Part shown: positions 35,340 through 48,038 of the stretch, one piece after another | Layout of the letters: each line of letters starts with the position of its first letter | How positions within the stretch are numbered: the stretch's first letter is position 1 | Position numbers and translations under genes: made by a program | Assembly: GCA_013396755.1 (NCBI GenBank) | Contig: VWZF01006904.1 | Coordinates: forward strand, 492,186-556,185 | Reading direction: 5' to 3' | DNA from: Sclerurus mexicanus | Lineage: Eukaryota > Chordata > Aves > Passeriformes > Furnariidae | DNA length: 64,000 bases | The notes under the pieces: generated by a model | What the model was told of the DNA's origin: nothing | Database searches by the model: none | Seen by the model: the letters and a program-made list of their open reading frames with translations, nothing else

Positions 35340-38300
35340 TAGGCACAGATTTCATTATCTCAAAAAATCTTACGTTTCAGCCATTGCAGAAAATGTCACT
35401 CTTTCTTCAAGGCAAACAATGTAATGAGATGTAAAGGACCTGTATAAATATAGAGAAATTGAGGAGCAGATATCACAGGATTAAGATAATTTTACAAGTG
35501 TTTATTAGTTTGCTACAGTTTAAAAGGACAGAAAATATACTTGGCTAATCGATTAAGTCTTAGAATCTAGAGAGAAGAGCCTTGAAGTATCTTATTCTTA
35601 CTGAATTCTTAAGCCTAGATTGTTAAAGAAGATCAAATATATGTACCTTTCCAGATAACTGGTATGACCAGTTACATCAGTCTCTTGAATTAGGATAACA
35701 TCTGTCCAGATGCTATAGTATACTTCCTGCTTCCCCCATCCATTGTCTATGGCAAACAAAACACTATTTTGCTTTGCCTCTTCCCGTTTAGGCATAAACA
35801 GGGATGCCTAACTTCTAGACAAGGTAGTAAGTGTGGATTCTGTTGGAAAGGATCACTGATTCTCATGTGCAGCTCCATGAATAATTTCCTACAGATTGTA
35901 TATATAAATGCATTGTATTATTACTAACTAATAAATGTCACCTGAAATATCACCAAGGAAACCGAAAACCTTTCTTGCATAAAGTCATTTGTCAGCCTGC
36001 ACAATATCGTGACAAAGCTCTGGACACCTACGTAGCAACTCAAATCTCTGCAGTAACAACTACAGCAGAAATTTACCTTTCCCAAACCCATGGCAATATA
36101 TGTGACACCTGTCATTTCATAGTTCTTTTTTTGCCAGCATAATTCTCCTTCTTCACAACTCCCCACAAGTGAAGAGACTGTCCTAATTTTCAGTGAAACA
36201 GATTTATGATAGGCAGCACCACACTTCAGTTCAGAAAAAAAGTAGCAGAATACTTACAGACTTCAAGTTTGTCCCAACTTGCTATTTATTCTAGCAATAG
36301 TGCTGACAAATATTAAAAAACACTGGCACACAAGTTAAATCAAGTTATATAAACACTCATCACAAGTTTTTATTTCCTGAAAGTGACAAATCTCTTTGGA
36401 ACTTCCACTTTGCCTTTATGGAAAGGAAGGGAATATCCCTTTCCTCACACTTATTCTGCTTTGTTTTTGACCTAGGGAAATTATACTGTCAAGAATTACA
36501 GATGACGTGACAGCACTTTGCCTCTTTTTTATCTGTAGAGAGGAAAAGGAAAAAAAGGAAAGAATAGAATGTATGCGTGAAAGTAAAAGCAGATCTAGCC
36601 AGCAAAACACTGAAATCAGGAGGTAAGACAAATAGATTAATGTACCTGCAAGGCTTGTCTTGCTATTGTACAAAGATTTGATTCTGTTTGTTGGGTTGTG
36701 GTAAGGGAGGAGATGAGAGCTATGCTTGGTTTTTCAGAACATTCACCACACAATAGCAGACACTCCTGTCACCTAGTGTGGGATGTACTGAATCCAAATG
36801 ACACAGCTGACAAAAAGAGTTATGTAGCTCCATGGGTTTATGTACTTTATTACTTACATTAGCTCCTGGGAAGAGAAAAAGGGATCTCAATGGGCAGTAA
36901 ATCTTCACTGAGGCTCCTTATGACATTGTCTCCTTGTATTAGGGAACATGAAGGTGACATGTGGTACCTGCCTATCATGAGTATGGCCAGCATGAGATGT
37001 TTCTGATGCTCTGCTGTCTGACACCTCTCATAACAGACAGCCAGAATCCAAGCATGGACTGAAGGGAATGAAATTGCCAGTACATACTTTTAGAGACAAA
37101 TTTCACTTCTCGTTATCCTCATGGCTGTAAAAAGTTTTCAGGGCAAGATTTTAAATTCTTTGCAGATGCATACTAAAACAAAGAGTTTGTACTGAAAAAA
37201 ACATCAAAACGTAGTCCTTCTCTTTGGCAAAGCAATACGTAAAGGTTGCTGACAAAACCTTACAAACTAGCTCTATTCAATTTGCTGTAGAGTTGCAGAC
37301 CTAACAACTGCTAGTTCACAGCACTTCCTTCCACCAATTGCCCTGCTGTCAACCAGTGAGAATGTGTAAATTATGGTAGTTTATCTGCAGTGGGGACATC
37401 AGGAAGGCATCTAACTGCTAGTATGTTGAGTATTGTGGCTAGATTAGGCAAGTTGACAGGAATAAAATCCTGCTTGTTTTTAGCCTGCTGAGTCAGAATT
37501 AATAGTCTGCACTTAGATGGTTTTGACATTTTCTGATTTCCTTTGGTATTCCTGCAGTCTAATGCCATCAATTCCAGCTGTCTGCAAAATTTATGCAAAT
37601 CGAAAAAACCTACAAGGGTTAAGTACAAAAAGCACATTTCACCATCATTAAGTTCTGACCATTACCTGTCACTAACCGGTGTCTCTGATGGCACAGAAGA
37701 TACTTTGCCTATGTATCCACATCTGACAGACCACTATAGTTCTATTCATGGTCTCTAGTGTCTTGGCTTGTAGCATGTTCAGAATGACTCAAACTGAGTA
37801 ACTGTGGTATTACTCAAACTCCTTTCCACAGCTACCATGGTCAGCATCTTCTTGTTATCTTGTAGGTTTATGGAGGAATAAGACCTTCTCATCCTTGCTT
37901 AAGAAAAGACCTCAAGACATGTCTTGTTTCTTGTGCTTCATGCTTTTACTGGTGAGACCTAGAAAAGCAGGAAATTAAGAGGGCTAAAACTGTGTAGCCC
38001 TGTTCTGTCATGTGAGATGGGATTGATTTAAAATGATTGGCCTCTTGCATATCCCTCTTACCAATTTTGTTATTTCCACTTTAGGGTTGTTTGACTACTG
38101 TGTTACTAATGGCATTAACTCTGCTGCTGGATCATGCTGCCATGCATGTCATAAACTTTCATACACATATGGCATTACAAGCATGACAATTTGACATCTG
38201 CTCAGTTTAAAGCATATTTACAAGAGATTACACAAGCCAGGAGAGTTTATCCATCTTTCTTTCAGAGATTAGCTTTGGTAGGCAAAGCCAAGAATAAATG

Positions 38301-40602
38301 TATCCTATGAATAGGGAAAGACTGTCACTTGTTTCAGCAAGTCAACATAAGAGCTGTTTCTTGACAGCACTGTCTGCTTTAGCTATGGCTGTATAAGGTC
38401 GCTGAAAACAAATCAGCTGGTTAATATCTATTTGCAATGCAGAGTTCTCATCTAGAACATACAGTATTAAAAGAGCAGCTTTGTATTTCAGTGCTTTACA
38501 TAACTAAATTTTGGCATGATAGTAAGGCTAAGGTGAACAATGCACAGTTATTTCTTTGTTCCGTTCATACTCGATTAGTTGCGCTCTCTCCAAGAGACAG
38601 TCACATACACCATGTTGTTCCACCTCTCACCACAGCTTGGAGCGCTTAGTAATTTTGAGGAAAATCCTTACCATGGAGTATAGAGAGCTAAGATTTCTTT
38701 CTGCCTGATCTGAGGTTTGAGATATTACAGAGCATATTCAAGGCATGCTTTCAGCAGACTCACCCAGGCTCTGCTTTGTACAGTTACTGCATGTATATTT
38801 TATGTATATATATATATATAGTAGTGAATAATTCAAAGAGCAGGATACACTTAGTACAAGTGAAACATGATGTGCTCATTTGATCTGCTTTGGTAAAGTT
38901 ATTTTCCATCACAAAATTTGCAGAAATTATGTTCACTTAAATATTTAATACTATGCAGAGACATCAGCATGTATTTTTCTGTGAAAAATACTTAATTATA
39001 TCAGTTTTAAATGATGACATTAAAGCTAAAATTATTTAAATTATCTTTAACATGGGTAAGGAAGTTTTTGCAAAACTTAATGCTTTTTCAGCATCCTGTG
39101 AATACTATGTACTCTGCACTTTTAAGTGCAAGCCCAGTTATAAAACCTAGTCCATAAAAATAACATTATGAAACTCTTTCCCCAATGTGTCTGTGTACAG
39201 TTTGGTTGAATTTAGAAGTCAGAAGATGTGCCAGACATGCCCATATACACAGATACTGTAACTAACAGTGCTTCAAATTCTATATAATTACTTGGCTTTA
39301 TTTTTTCTATCATCCCTTCCCCCTACAGAAAAGTAGAAGCACACCAGAACTCTGTTTTGTTGATAACTCATAAAACAGGAAGCGAAACAGCTGAGTCCCT
39401 AACCTGGAATTAAGATTCAGTGGTTTTGATATCAGTATTTGATATTCAATAATCTGATGAGACTTTCAAGCACAGTTAAAGACAGAAGGCTTGTAAGGTG
39501 TGTGCATATGTGTGAATTTTTTCTGCTTTCATTTCCAGTTGGCTAATGTGAGTCAGCTATGGTCCAGAAGCCATATACAGCCATATTATCAGACAACTGC
39601 ATTTCCTCTGCTGCATTCTAATAGGGTACCCAAAGATTGTAAACAAGATATTTGCTCACACACTCTACTACAATGACTCCTGGATTAGAGTTAGGTTACA
39701 CCCATGCACTTTGACGTTTGAGCAGAACAAACTGATGCAAGCATATTTGTCAATGTAAATCTGCATAAATCATAGGACCAAATTAAAAGAGTCATTATAT
39801 TGCTTTCATATGACTGCATAACCTAGATAAGAGAGTTTTAGTAAGTGTTTGCTGCATCATTCACATATCTTCTGGTTGTGTGATAAGGAGTTCTTCTGGG
39901 ATGCTATCAAGTTTTACTGTAAAAAAATGAAAAAAAGGGAGAGTATTTCCTACATTAGTTCTCCAATAAAACTTTAACACCATACCAAATGTAACTAAAA
40001 CCCTGGAGCCTTAGGTTCTTTATTATTATACTAGTCAGATTAAAAGCAATTCTCTCAGAAGTATGTCTCTCATAGGTGCTTACATCCTGTGTTTAACTCA
40101 CCATTTAACATTTTGCCTGTGTTTACCAGCAAAAGGTCATTATCAAGAGGCTGAAGATAATCTCTACAGCAATGAAAAGAATAATCTCTTCCCTATGTCT
40201 AAGTGTTAGCAAAAGTTACAAGTGCTTTTGAGAGAAGTTATACCAGTATTCTGCTTGATCAGATTCTCCACCATCATCATCATCATGTAAATACTAGATC
40301 CGTATTGCACCTGGTATTTGACAGAATTTGACAAGCAACCCTGACTGTTCATGTGATCCCTGGCATCTACAAGTCTTCCACTCTACCTTTTATGTCTTAA
40401 TCTGTGCTGCCTAAGCACAAACCCTTCCTTTCTTCCCAGCTATTGCAAACCCAGTAAAAGTGTATAATCATACTTTCACAGTATGATCTTATTCTGAGGT
40501 CATTAGATGTATCAGAACATATAAAATTTTTGAATACAGTGCAGCTGAACAAAATGGCTACAGGCTTGCTACAGCAGTCTAGTACACAGCCTCTAGCACA
40601 CA
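35340..40602. other. Non-coding AT-rich stretch
   Basis: No supported gene. It holds a (TA)n-like run at 38805-38820 and an (ATC)n run near 40272-40286. Confidence 0.55.
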
Positions 40603-40628
40603 GGGGGTACTAGCACTCTAGTACCCCC
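40603..40628. repeat. Perfect 11-bp inverted repeat with 4-nt loop
   Basis: GGGGGTACTAG (40603-40613) and CTAGTACCCCC (40618-40628) pair around CACT, giving a very stable hairpin in otherwise AT-rich DNA. Nearby CTAGTACACAGC and CTAGCACACAGG are related direct repeats, so the area may have arisen by local template switching. No RNA gene is recognised. Confidence 0.95.
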
Positions 40629-41760
40629 AGCCCTGTATACTCACTAACAGCACCCTTGAAAATTACCATGTACTTAGAAATAATCTAGACACTAAACTAA
40701 ACACAGAAAATGTTCTTAAAGGGCATGGCACTTTTCCTAAACATAGGAAAAAATTGTTCCAAAAATTAGAGTGTCTATTTTTATCTGATTTTAAAAGGCA
40801 CAGAGACAAAATCCTTACAGTTTTCCACACCCAAAAAAATTCCTATGATTAGGTTACTTGATACACAGGCTAGATCTTTATCCTAAGTATGTATTACTGC
40901 TAGCAAAACCTCATTAAACCACTATAGTAAATTCTTCATTTACTTTGGTGTGCAAAGTGTTTGTACATAGTTTATCTTTTAACTCATCCATTTGATAAAG
41001 TCTCCTTTTATCTTTCTTCCTCAATCTCATGCTACCATTTCACATTTTCTATACAACACCAACAGAACAGGCTGCAATTTAAAAGTATTTCCATTGATGC
41101 AATTGGCATGTGGTTCAGGTGCATGGTTTTCCTCAGCAAATATCAAAGAACTGCTCTTTTCTGTCACCATAATCCATTTTCCAGCCAAGACTCCAAAAAT
41201 GATTTCTCGTTACTGAAGAAGACGTAAAAAAGGACATCAAGAAAATAAGTTATTTATGGGATGATTCTTCTTTGCCTCATAATTAAATCCACTGGGCTCC
41301 AATACTCCATTGAAATTAATGTTAAAAAAAAAATTAGACCTTTATGCTTGGCTTAAAAAATAATAAAAATAAGCATCTTGCTTTGTTTTTCAAGAAGTGC
41401 AGACAATACACTTTTGTAAATTGACACTCACTGTCAAATACCATTCTCCTGAGGCAAGATCAAAACAATACAGCTAGATATATGTACCTAAGCTGCAGAT
41501 GGAGTTTGTGTATCTAGGCACTGTACAGATAGAGAAAGCAATCACTAAATAGCAAAATGTCATATTAAAGCTTGGGAGGAAGTTTATCCCTCCCTCTCCA
41601 GAGTATAAAATAAAAAAGTACTGTCACTGAAACTTTAAAGTACCAAGTGTTGTTGGAACACATTTCTTGCTCTGAGAGGAGCACTTTAAAACAAACATCA
41701 CTGAAGTGTTTGGTTAAGCAAGTCAGAAGAGCTGTCAATGACCACAGCTGCCTAAAGCCA
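40629..41760. other. Non-coding AT-rich stretch
   Basis: No recognisable feature. Two overlapping plus-strand frames at 40961-41227 are short and without motifs. Confidence 0.55.
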
Positions 41761-42070
41761 TGGTTCTGCCCTGCATCCCTCAGCCCCTGCACTGCCCTGG
41801 ACCCCATGCAGCCACCCTTTAGGTAGTGACCAAGGTCTGGTCCTGGCCCCTCTGGGCCCTCACCCACACCCACTCTGGTCCCCTCTGGGAGCAGCAGCAC
41901 AGCCCCAGGTGAGGTGACAGTGCCCTGGACCCAGTTCAGATGGGGCCACAGGGCTGATAGCAACAGTGCCCATGGCCCTGATGCTTTCCACTGTTTGTTC
42001 CTGCCCCAGTCAGTGCTTCTGTCCAGCAGGTAACGACACTCAAACAGCCTCAGAACCATGGGCAGAACCA
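41761..42070. mobile_element. GC-rich segment bounded by 11-bp terminal inverted repeats (candidate non-autonomous element)
   Basis: TGGTTCTGCCC at 41761-41771 is the exact reverse complement of GGGCAGAACCA at 42060-42070. The two repeats sit at the edges of a 310-bp segment far richer in G and C than either flank. This layout resembles a small inverted-repeat element, but no clear target duplication is present (only CA on both sides) and I do not recognise the family. The longest open frame of the window (41565-42158, minus, 197 codons) spans it. The frame is probably long because GC-rich DNA has few stops, not because it is a gene. Confidence 0.4.
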
Positions 42071-42390
42071 CATCAGTAATTTTCATTATCACATTCCACT
42101 CCAATAAATAGCTGTCATTAATTAGCAAACCAAAAAATATCCTTACTGTGTTGTACACGAATAAACACCTGGGTAATATTCCTTTCTTTGTGATACTGTC
42201 TTTTTATTATAGTGCTAGATATTTTCATTTTATTTCTCCCTCCAATCATTTATAATTCAGCCATCTCTGGTGGAAGAGGCTGGAAATCATCCTGCAAAGA
42301 TCAGAATGATTCCAAAACAAGTGAAAAACCAATTAGGCCAAAAGTAGTTGGAGAGGACCCCACTGGCTCTTGGCCAAACAGAAGAAAATA

Positions 42391-42430
42391 AAAAAAAAAA
42401 AGGGGGGGGGGGGGGGGGGGGGAAAAAAAA
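42391..42430. repeat. A11-G21-A8 homopolymer block
   Basis: Eleven or more A, then 21 G (42402-42422), then eight A. Long G runs are hard to sequence, so the true length is uncertain. It can form quadruplex or triplex structures. A proline-rich frame read across it is an artefact. Confidence 0.95.
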
Positions 42431-44261
42431 GAGGGATAAGAAAGTGTTCAAAACCCAGATCGTAATTTTCCTGCTATAATCTGCCTGAACTGACACATGC
42501 TTCAGTCTTTCATCACACTGTGTGGTGTGAGAACATTCAATATCTTCTTATTCCTACATTTAATATTACAGGTGAAGAAAATCAAGTGTATGAGGAAAAA
42601 AGTTACTGAACAAAGTTAATTAACAGGTCTTTTACTGTTAAAACTATCTACGTAAATTAAAATTTTGGTAGAAAGTTATTTGTTGTGACTTCTGTTGCCT
42701 GTGGCTGTATGATACATTACATAGAGTTGCTAGTGTTAGTGTGTAATAACAGAAAGACTCTTCTAGCAACCCCACAGGACACAGTCAACTACTCTCTCAG
42801 TAAACTCATACAAGAAAATATATCCATTATTTATGCTTCATAAAACTACACAGAATTTAATTTTTTAAAATGTGGCAATTATGTTTAGTAAATCCTGGTT
42901 GGTAGGTCAGTCCTTCCACAATTTTACAATGCATGTGCTTTGCAACAGTTTGCATCTCCATAGCCCAAGCCATGTTAGCAGCTGGAAAAATGGTCAAAGA
43001 TCTACACTCCTTTCCAGGCCATTAATGAGGTCTCTGTTCTCATTGCATAATGTTGCTGAAAACATAATTGTATGTGTAGCAATTTCAAGAGCCTCAAATT
43101 GTGCAGAATGATTGGAAATATTCCAGTCAGTTGGAATAACAAATGTAGTGGGACTGAAAGATGCTGCATCAGACCCTCACAACATAACAAGGTCAATTTT
43201 TGTGTTTCATTTTTCATTTATGCAGGTGAAGCAAATGTTTTCCTGTGAGAACTGTGTAGTTAAGTAAGGCACTTTCAGTAAAAATTTTAAAAGTACCAGA
43301 TGGAGAAGGACCAGAGGGTAGCAGTCACTCAACAGTATCACAGAATTAAGACATACCTTGTTCTAAACCACCCCTCTAGCAGTTTTATTCTTAAAATGAC
43401 TTGGGTGACTTCACAGGAAATGAGCAGATGAAAAACCATTCCATAGCTGAGACTTCCATCCTTGTAAGAGAAAAATCAGGCATCAAACACGAATATGTCA
43501 ACTGACAAACAGAGATAGGAAGTAATAGATTCATTTTTTTCCTAGGCTCCATCACCCAATTTGAAATCTGTGCAGAGGAGAGAAACTCTTGAGAGTATGG
43601 GCAAAAAAAAGGAGGAACAAATAATTTTTAGAAACCTATTTACCACTGGCAAGAAAATCCTCAACACATACAAGTAACTTAGCCATGGAAGACTTCAGAG
43701 CTAGAGTACATTTCTTTCTAGTGAGAGGTAACCAAGAAGGATAATTAAACCTCAGAGGCATTTTTTTCTCTTGTGCAATTTTTCTTTGAGTAGAAAACAG
43801 TCTTTGAGGCTGCCCCAAGACACTCTTAGGTTTGCTATAGCCACAAATGTGGACAACAAGTGAAAGCACAGCATTGATTTGCTCCTCTGTTTCATGAGAG
43901 AAGACACCTTAATATTCAGTGGGCACAAAGCACTGACAAAAAAAGAAACAAAAAATAAACACCTGCTATTTCTGTATTTAATGGAATAAGAGAGAATATT
44001 TTCAAGAAATGCAGGGTTTTATTTTAAATCACCAGCTGAAGTAGCCTGTCTTGCCTGTCAACGAGTGTATTTGCATGAATAACAGTTGCTTGCTAGCTTT
44101 CAAGTGGGGAGAAAAACAGAAAAAAAAATAAATTATGTGTAAATTATTTTTTATATGCTGTAAAGGCATGGTTCCGGAATCAGCAGCAGTACAACAGAAG
44201 TATTTACTTGTATAGAGGTAATTTCCATGCATTTGGGATGATCACCACACCTCACAGTTTA
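42431..44261. other. Non-coding AT-rich stretch
   Basis: No supported gene or mobile element. Short frames on both strands overlap each other and show no motif. Confidence 0.55.
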
Positions 44262-44281
44262 CAAGGCCTTTCAAGGCCTTG
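44262..44281. repeat. Perfect 9-bp inverted repeat with 2-nt loop
   Basis: CAAGGCCTT and AAGGCCTTG flank TC. The same sequence also reads as two direct AAGGCCTT copies. It abuts the tandem repeat at 44281. Confidence 0.93.
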
Positions 44282-44343
44282 TCACATTAAAGTGACTTTC
44301 CAAGTCACATTAAAGTGACTTTCCAAGTCACATTAAAGTGACC
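44281..44343. repeat. Tandem repeat, 23-bp unit, about 2.7 copies
   Basis: Units starting GTCACATTAAAGTGAC are repeated exactly with the spacer TTTCCAA. Each unit contains GTCAC and GTGAC as an inverted pair, and across units GTGACTT/AAGTCAC can also pair, so the array is a chain of small alternative hairpins. Confidence 0.93.
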
Positions 44344-46690
44344 TTCATATACTTAAGCCCCACATTGTAAAGCCTTTCTTGTTACATCAACTCCCTTCTA
44401 TATCCAAGAATTATCTAACCAGTTACGGAGGCACATGCACTTCTTTCCTGGAGGGTAGTATCTGTTCAACCACACAATGTTTTATCTTGGTACGTGCCTT
44501 CTACAACCAATATAAAACACTGGCCCCATTTTGACCAGTGCAGTGTTGCAGCATTGTGGCCTTTGGGGACTGGGATTTCATACACTGATCCATGCCAAGT
44601 ACACAACAGTCTTTCCAGCTACAGAGTTTCTGTGGGTGCTTTATGATAAGGCAGTCAGGGATCACGTCTCAACCACTTCTCAAACCTTCATTAGAAGGGG
44701 ACCAGAAATATGCCACCTACTCTCATCTTTTATTGTGCCCTGCTTTCTATGAAAGGAATTCCAGGGCCAGAGACTTCACAGATGAGCAGGAGGTAGAGGC
44801 TACACACCACAAAGCCTTGCACAGAATGCCCTTGTACACAAGATAATTGCAGCCCTTAGTAACATTAAAGTGCCTTGAATCTGGTACTATTTTTGAGAAC
44901 ACCTTTGGACATAAATCTTGTCCTTTTTCCTCTAACAAGTTTGAACATTTCTGGAAATGGTGATAAATAATACTAGTTTAGAAGTCAAGACAAGTGGCAG
45001 ATTTTTAAAGCTCTGTCTCTTTGCAATACAAAAATGGATTTTTACAGAAAATATTTTTGATTTTCAAAGATGTCAAGCAAATCAAAACCCATCTTCAGAG
45101 AAAAAACTTATGGATTCAGAAATTCAGGAAAGCAGGCTTTATATTATTTGAATAATAACTCTTAAATTTTGAAGTGCTGTTCCTGGCTATCTTCAGGGCT
45201 TTAGTATAATTATACACAGTTAGAAGAGAATCTGTGGGACAGTAGTCTCCATTTATGATTCTCTTGTAACCTTTAAGATATCTTGTTTGCTTCTGTTACA
45301 GTCAAATGAATGCAGTAATTAATGTTAATTTTTGTATTGTTGCATGTTTTGTTTATTAATTATTTTTAGTTCATTTTCTCCAGGAAAGAGTACACCAACT
45401 TTTGGAAGTACAGAGATAGCCCAGGGGTTCTTTCAGCTGTGCACAGCCCCAGCATCAAAAGGATATTATCATGGAAAAAGGTTGCCAGGAGGCAAATATT
45501 ATTTATGAACCCTCTGGTTCTATAGTGCTGTAATGATAAGAAATGTCACTGTGGCATATTGTGCTGAATAATAAACATTTCTCACCTACCCACTTTAAAA
45601 GTGTAGGGAGCTGATGTTTCTGGTTATCATTAGAAAGGAAATAGATATTTTGCCTTTTCTTGTTGAAAACACACTGAAAACCCTGTTAATTATTTCTGTG
45701 ATGGAGCAAAGAGTGAAAAGTTCTCAGAATATCTACATTATGCACATGAATATAATTTGACTATTTTAATTAAAAAAGTTCTAAATATAACTCACTTTAA
45801 TTTCATAGACTAAATAAAAATGTAGTTAGCACAACTGTATGACATCATTCACTAAACTGTTTGTGTAAAAATGCAAAAATCCCTATAGGATACTTGGTGT
45901 GTTTACTTGGAACTTTCTATGATGAACTTTAATGATGAACACCACAATGATGTTCTGCATGCAAATAAATACATCTACTGGAAAACTTTTGGGCATTTTC
46001 AGGATTGTATTGCCTATATAAAGACTGCAATAATATAAAGTAGAGGGGTAATGAATTCCTTGAGTTATCTTGATAAAACTCTTGCTTCTTCCAATATGTC
46101 CTTTTTTTTTCTTTTTTTTTTTCTTTTTTTCCAAGTTTAGCTTGCATTACTTTGAGAAAACCCTTAGCTGAACTAAACTGAAGTGCCTGTACAAAGGATA
46201 AAACTAGCTATGAATGACCCACTGATACTACAGCAGTCATGATTCTGAATACATACAATGTGAAATTACATCATAGTTAAGAGTTGCTGACATCATCACA
46301 CCAGTCACCAGATCACACGTGCAGGATTTGTATCTGCAATAGAAGCCCAGTGCTATCATCTCATAAGTCTTTTATGATTTTGCTACTTCCTGTCTTTCTT
46401 CATTGGTATGAATTGTGACTTGAGCTATCATCTGCTCAATAACTCTACTTTAGGGCTCCTCTCTCTTCCCATAAAACAGCTGGTGGATTTGAAGATAGTA
46501 ATGGATTGATGAAGGACCCAATCTGGAGGATGGAGAAGGAGGCATTTCAAAGCTGCCTCACACTGGGGTTGGATTTAGTTCCTCACAAGCTTTCCTGAGT
46601 CCATCAGACAAAAATCAGTCAAAGCATTGTTTAATTCCTTAGTTTCAATTATGCCAGTTTTACATCTCATAAATACAAACTCTGGGTTCA
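44344..46690. other. Non-coding AT-rich stretch
   Basis: No supported gene. A T-rich tract is at 46101-46131. The segment 45270-45620 is rich in TAAT/ATTA words with little low-complexity sequence, and may be worth a conservation check. Confidence 0.5.
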
Positions 46691-46828
46691 GTTACAGAAT
46701 ATTCTGAGTTCATAGGGACCCACAAGGATCATCAAGTCCTGCTCTTAAGTGAATGGCCCATACGGGGATTGAACCTGATACCTTGGCATTATTAGCACCA
46801 TGTTCTAACCCAATGAGCTAATCTCTGT
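46691..46828 (-). mobile_element. tRNA-Ile-derived SINE with CR1-like tail (TguSINE1 type)
   Basis: On the minus strand the head (46828-46754) resembles tRNA-Ile. It has A box TTAGCTCATTGG, an anticodon loop reading CTAATAA (anticodon AAT), B box GGTTCAATCCC and an acceptor end GGGCCA. It is followed by a tail, CTTGATGATCCTTGTGGGTC and then CAGAATATTCTGT, matching CR1 3' ends. The A and B boxes form the internal pol III promoter; the tail lets the CR1 enzyme copy the RNA. This head-tail combination is the SINE described from songbirds. Changes in the stems show it is an old, non-functional copy. It is not a working tRNA gene. Confidence 0.88.
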
Positions 46829-47474
46829 TGCTGTCAATATAATTTTTTTTTCTATTGTTTTTTCTCATTTTTTTTTACATTTGTCCAAAGACAGCATCAT
46901 AGGGCAAGAATTCCTTATTAAAATTGACATACAAATTCATTTTTCTGTAAACAAACAAAAATTCAACAGGGTGCATGTATACACTGACTCACACATAGAA
47001 CAAAGATATGTTCATTGCTCTTTGCAATAGGGTGGCTTTCTCTGCTCAGAGATTATAAAAGCATTTGTACAAGCAGTACCTCCACCGTCAATACCATCTT
47101 CTGGTTCTGTACATCATTATATGCACAACTTTGAAACTAACATTACTTCAGTTTAATTACACAAATATATGCAGAAGTGAGCTCAAGAGGAGAAGGCACA
47201 TGAATATATGAATCCATTTGAAAACATGAATGAAAATTTGTGGAAAAATTTTATGCATTATTGTTTCAGCTCTGCTCAGCACATAAGTTAATTCTTGAAT
47301 ACTTCTAATCACTGTTTTGTGAAAAGAATTATTTTTCTTACTGAAATAATACCGTAATACTCCAACCCCAGAGCTATGGGTTCACAGTCTCTGCTAAGAG
47401 TTTTACTTTACTATTTATATATATAGGGATTTTTAATACCTTAAGAAAGCATCCAGAGAACAAATGATGGACTT
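46829..47474. other. Non-coding AT-rich stretch
   Basis: No recognisable feature apart from two T runs near 46843-46875, next to the SINE head. Confidence 0.55.
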
Positions 47475-48037
47475 GTTCCCAAGGAGTTTCTTTATTAATT
47501 TAGGACAGAAAATAGCGGAACTTGGCAAAGATTCAAAAAGGGTACTACACCAGCTAAACAAAATGTTCCACCACAAAACCAACTCAGCACATACTAACCA
47601 ACAACACCCAAGTCAATATTGAATCAATTCACCACACTTAAGTCAAATCCAGTGCCCCCAGCTCCAAGTCATCCAAAGCATCAAGGAACCAGTAAAGAAA
47701 AAGAAGCAGAGGGAGCAAGAAGAGAGAGAAGGAGAAAGAGGAAGAGATAGTTACTACCAAGAATTTGTGGAACACCAGCTCTCACACATGCAGGTGACCG
47801 GACTGCAACACGTGGCACCCCAAAACCTCTGGTTTTATCTCTTCTGGTCTCTACAGGCAAAACCTCAGGAGGGCCTCTGACCCACTATCCACTCTGGGGT
47901 TCCAGGCCAGGGTGAGAGGCCATTGTCCCTGCCCATCCAAGCTGGGTCAGGGGCTCCAGGACCTGTGGGGTGTTATAATTTTCCTGGGTTGTTTGTGACT
48001 GGCAGCCTCTGTGAGGTTCGATCCATCCCTTCCCCCT

Positions 48038-48038
<1 letters not shown>
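47475..48038 (-). mobile_element. LTR-like segment, minus strand
   Basis: Read on the minus strand, the block begins GC-rich next to the TG repeat and continues with GAGATAAAACCAGAGG (TATA-like). It then passes a pyrimidine-rich tract (CTCTTCCTCTTTCTCC) and reaches TTAATAAAGAAACTCC (poly(A) signal) near the far end, about 300 bp later. That order and the compositional shift fit an LTR. The termini cannot be fixed: the U3 side merges into the (CA)n array and no target duplication is visible. The family is not recognised. Confidence 0.4.

Noticed and set aside
41565..42158. 197-codon minus-strand frame, longest in the window
   Set aside because: It depends on the stop-poor GC-rich segment and runs on into AT-rich DNA at both ends. 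No domain or signal is recognised, and Gly/Pro/Leu-rich content follows base composition.
42287..42496. Proline/phenylalanine-rich frame
   Set aside because: Translation of the A/G homopolymer block.
43340..43400. Possible CR1 tail (ATCACAGAATTAAGAC...)
   Set aside because: Only the first few bases resemble a CR1 end; the following sequence does not match.
46754..46828. tRNA-Ile gene
   Set aside because: The head is tRNA-like, but its stems are mutated and it is fused to a CR1-type tail, so it is a SINE copy.
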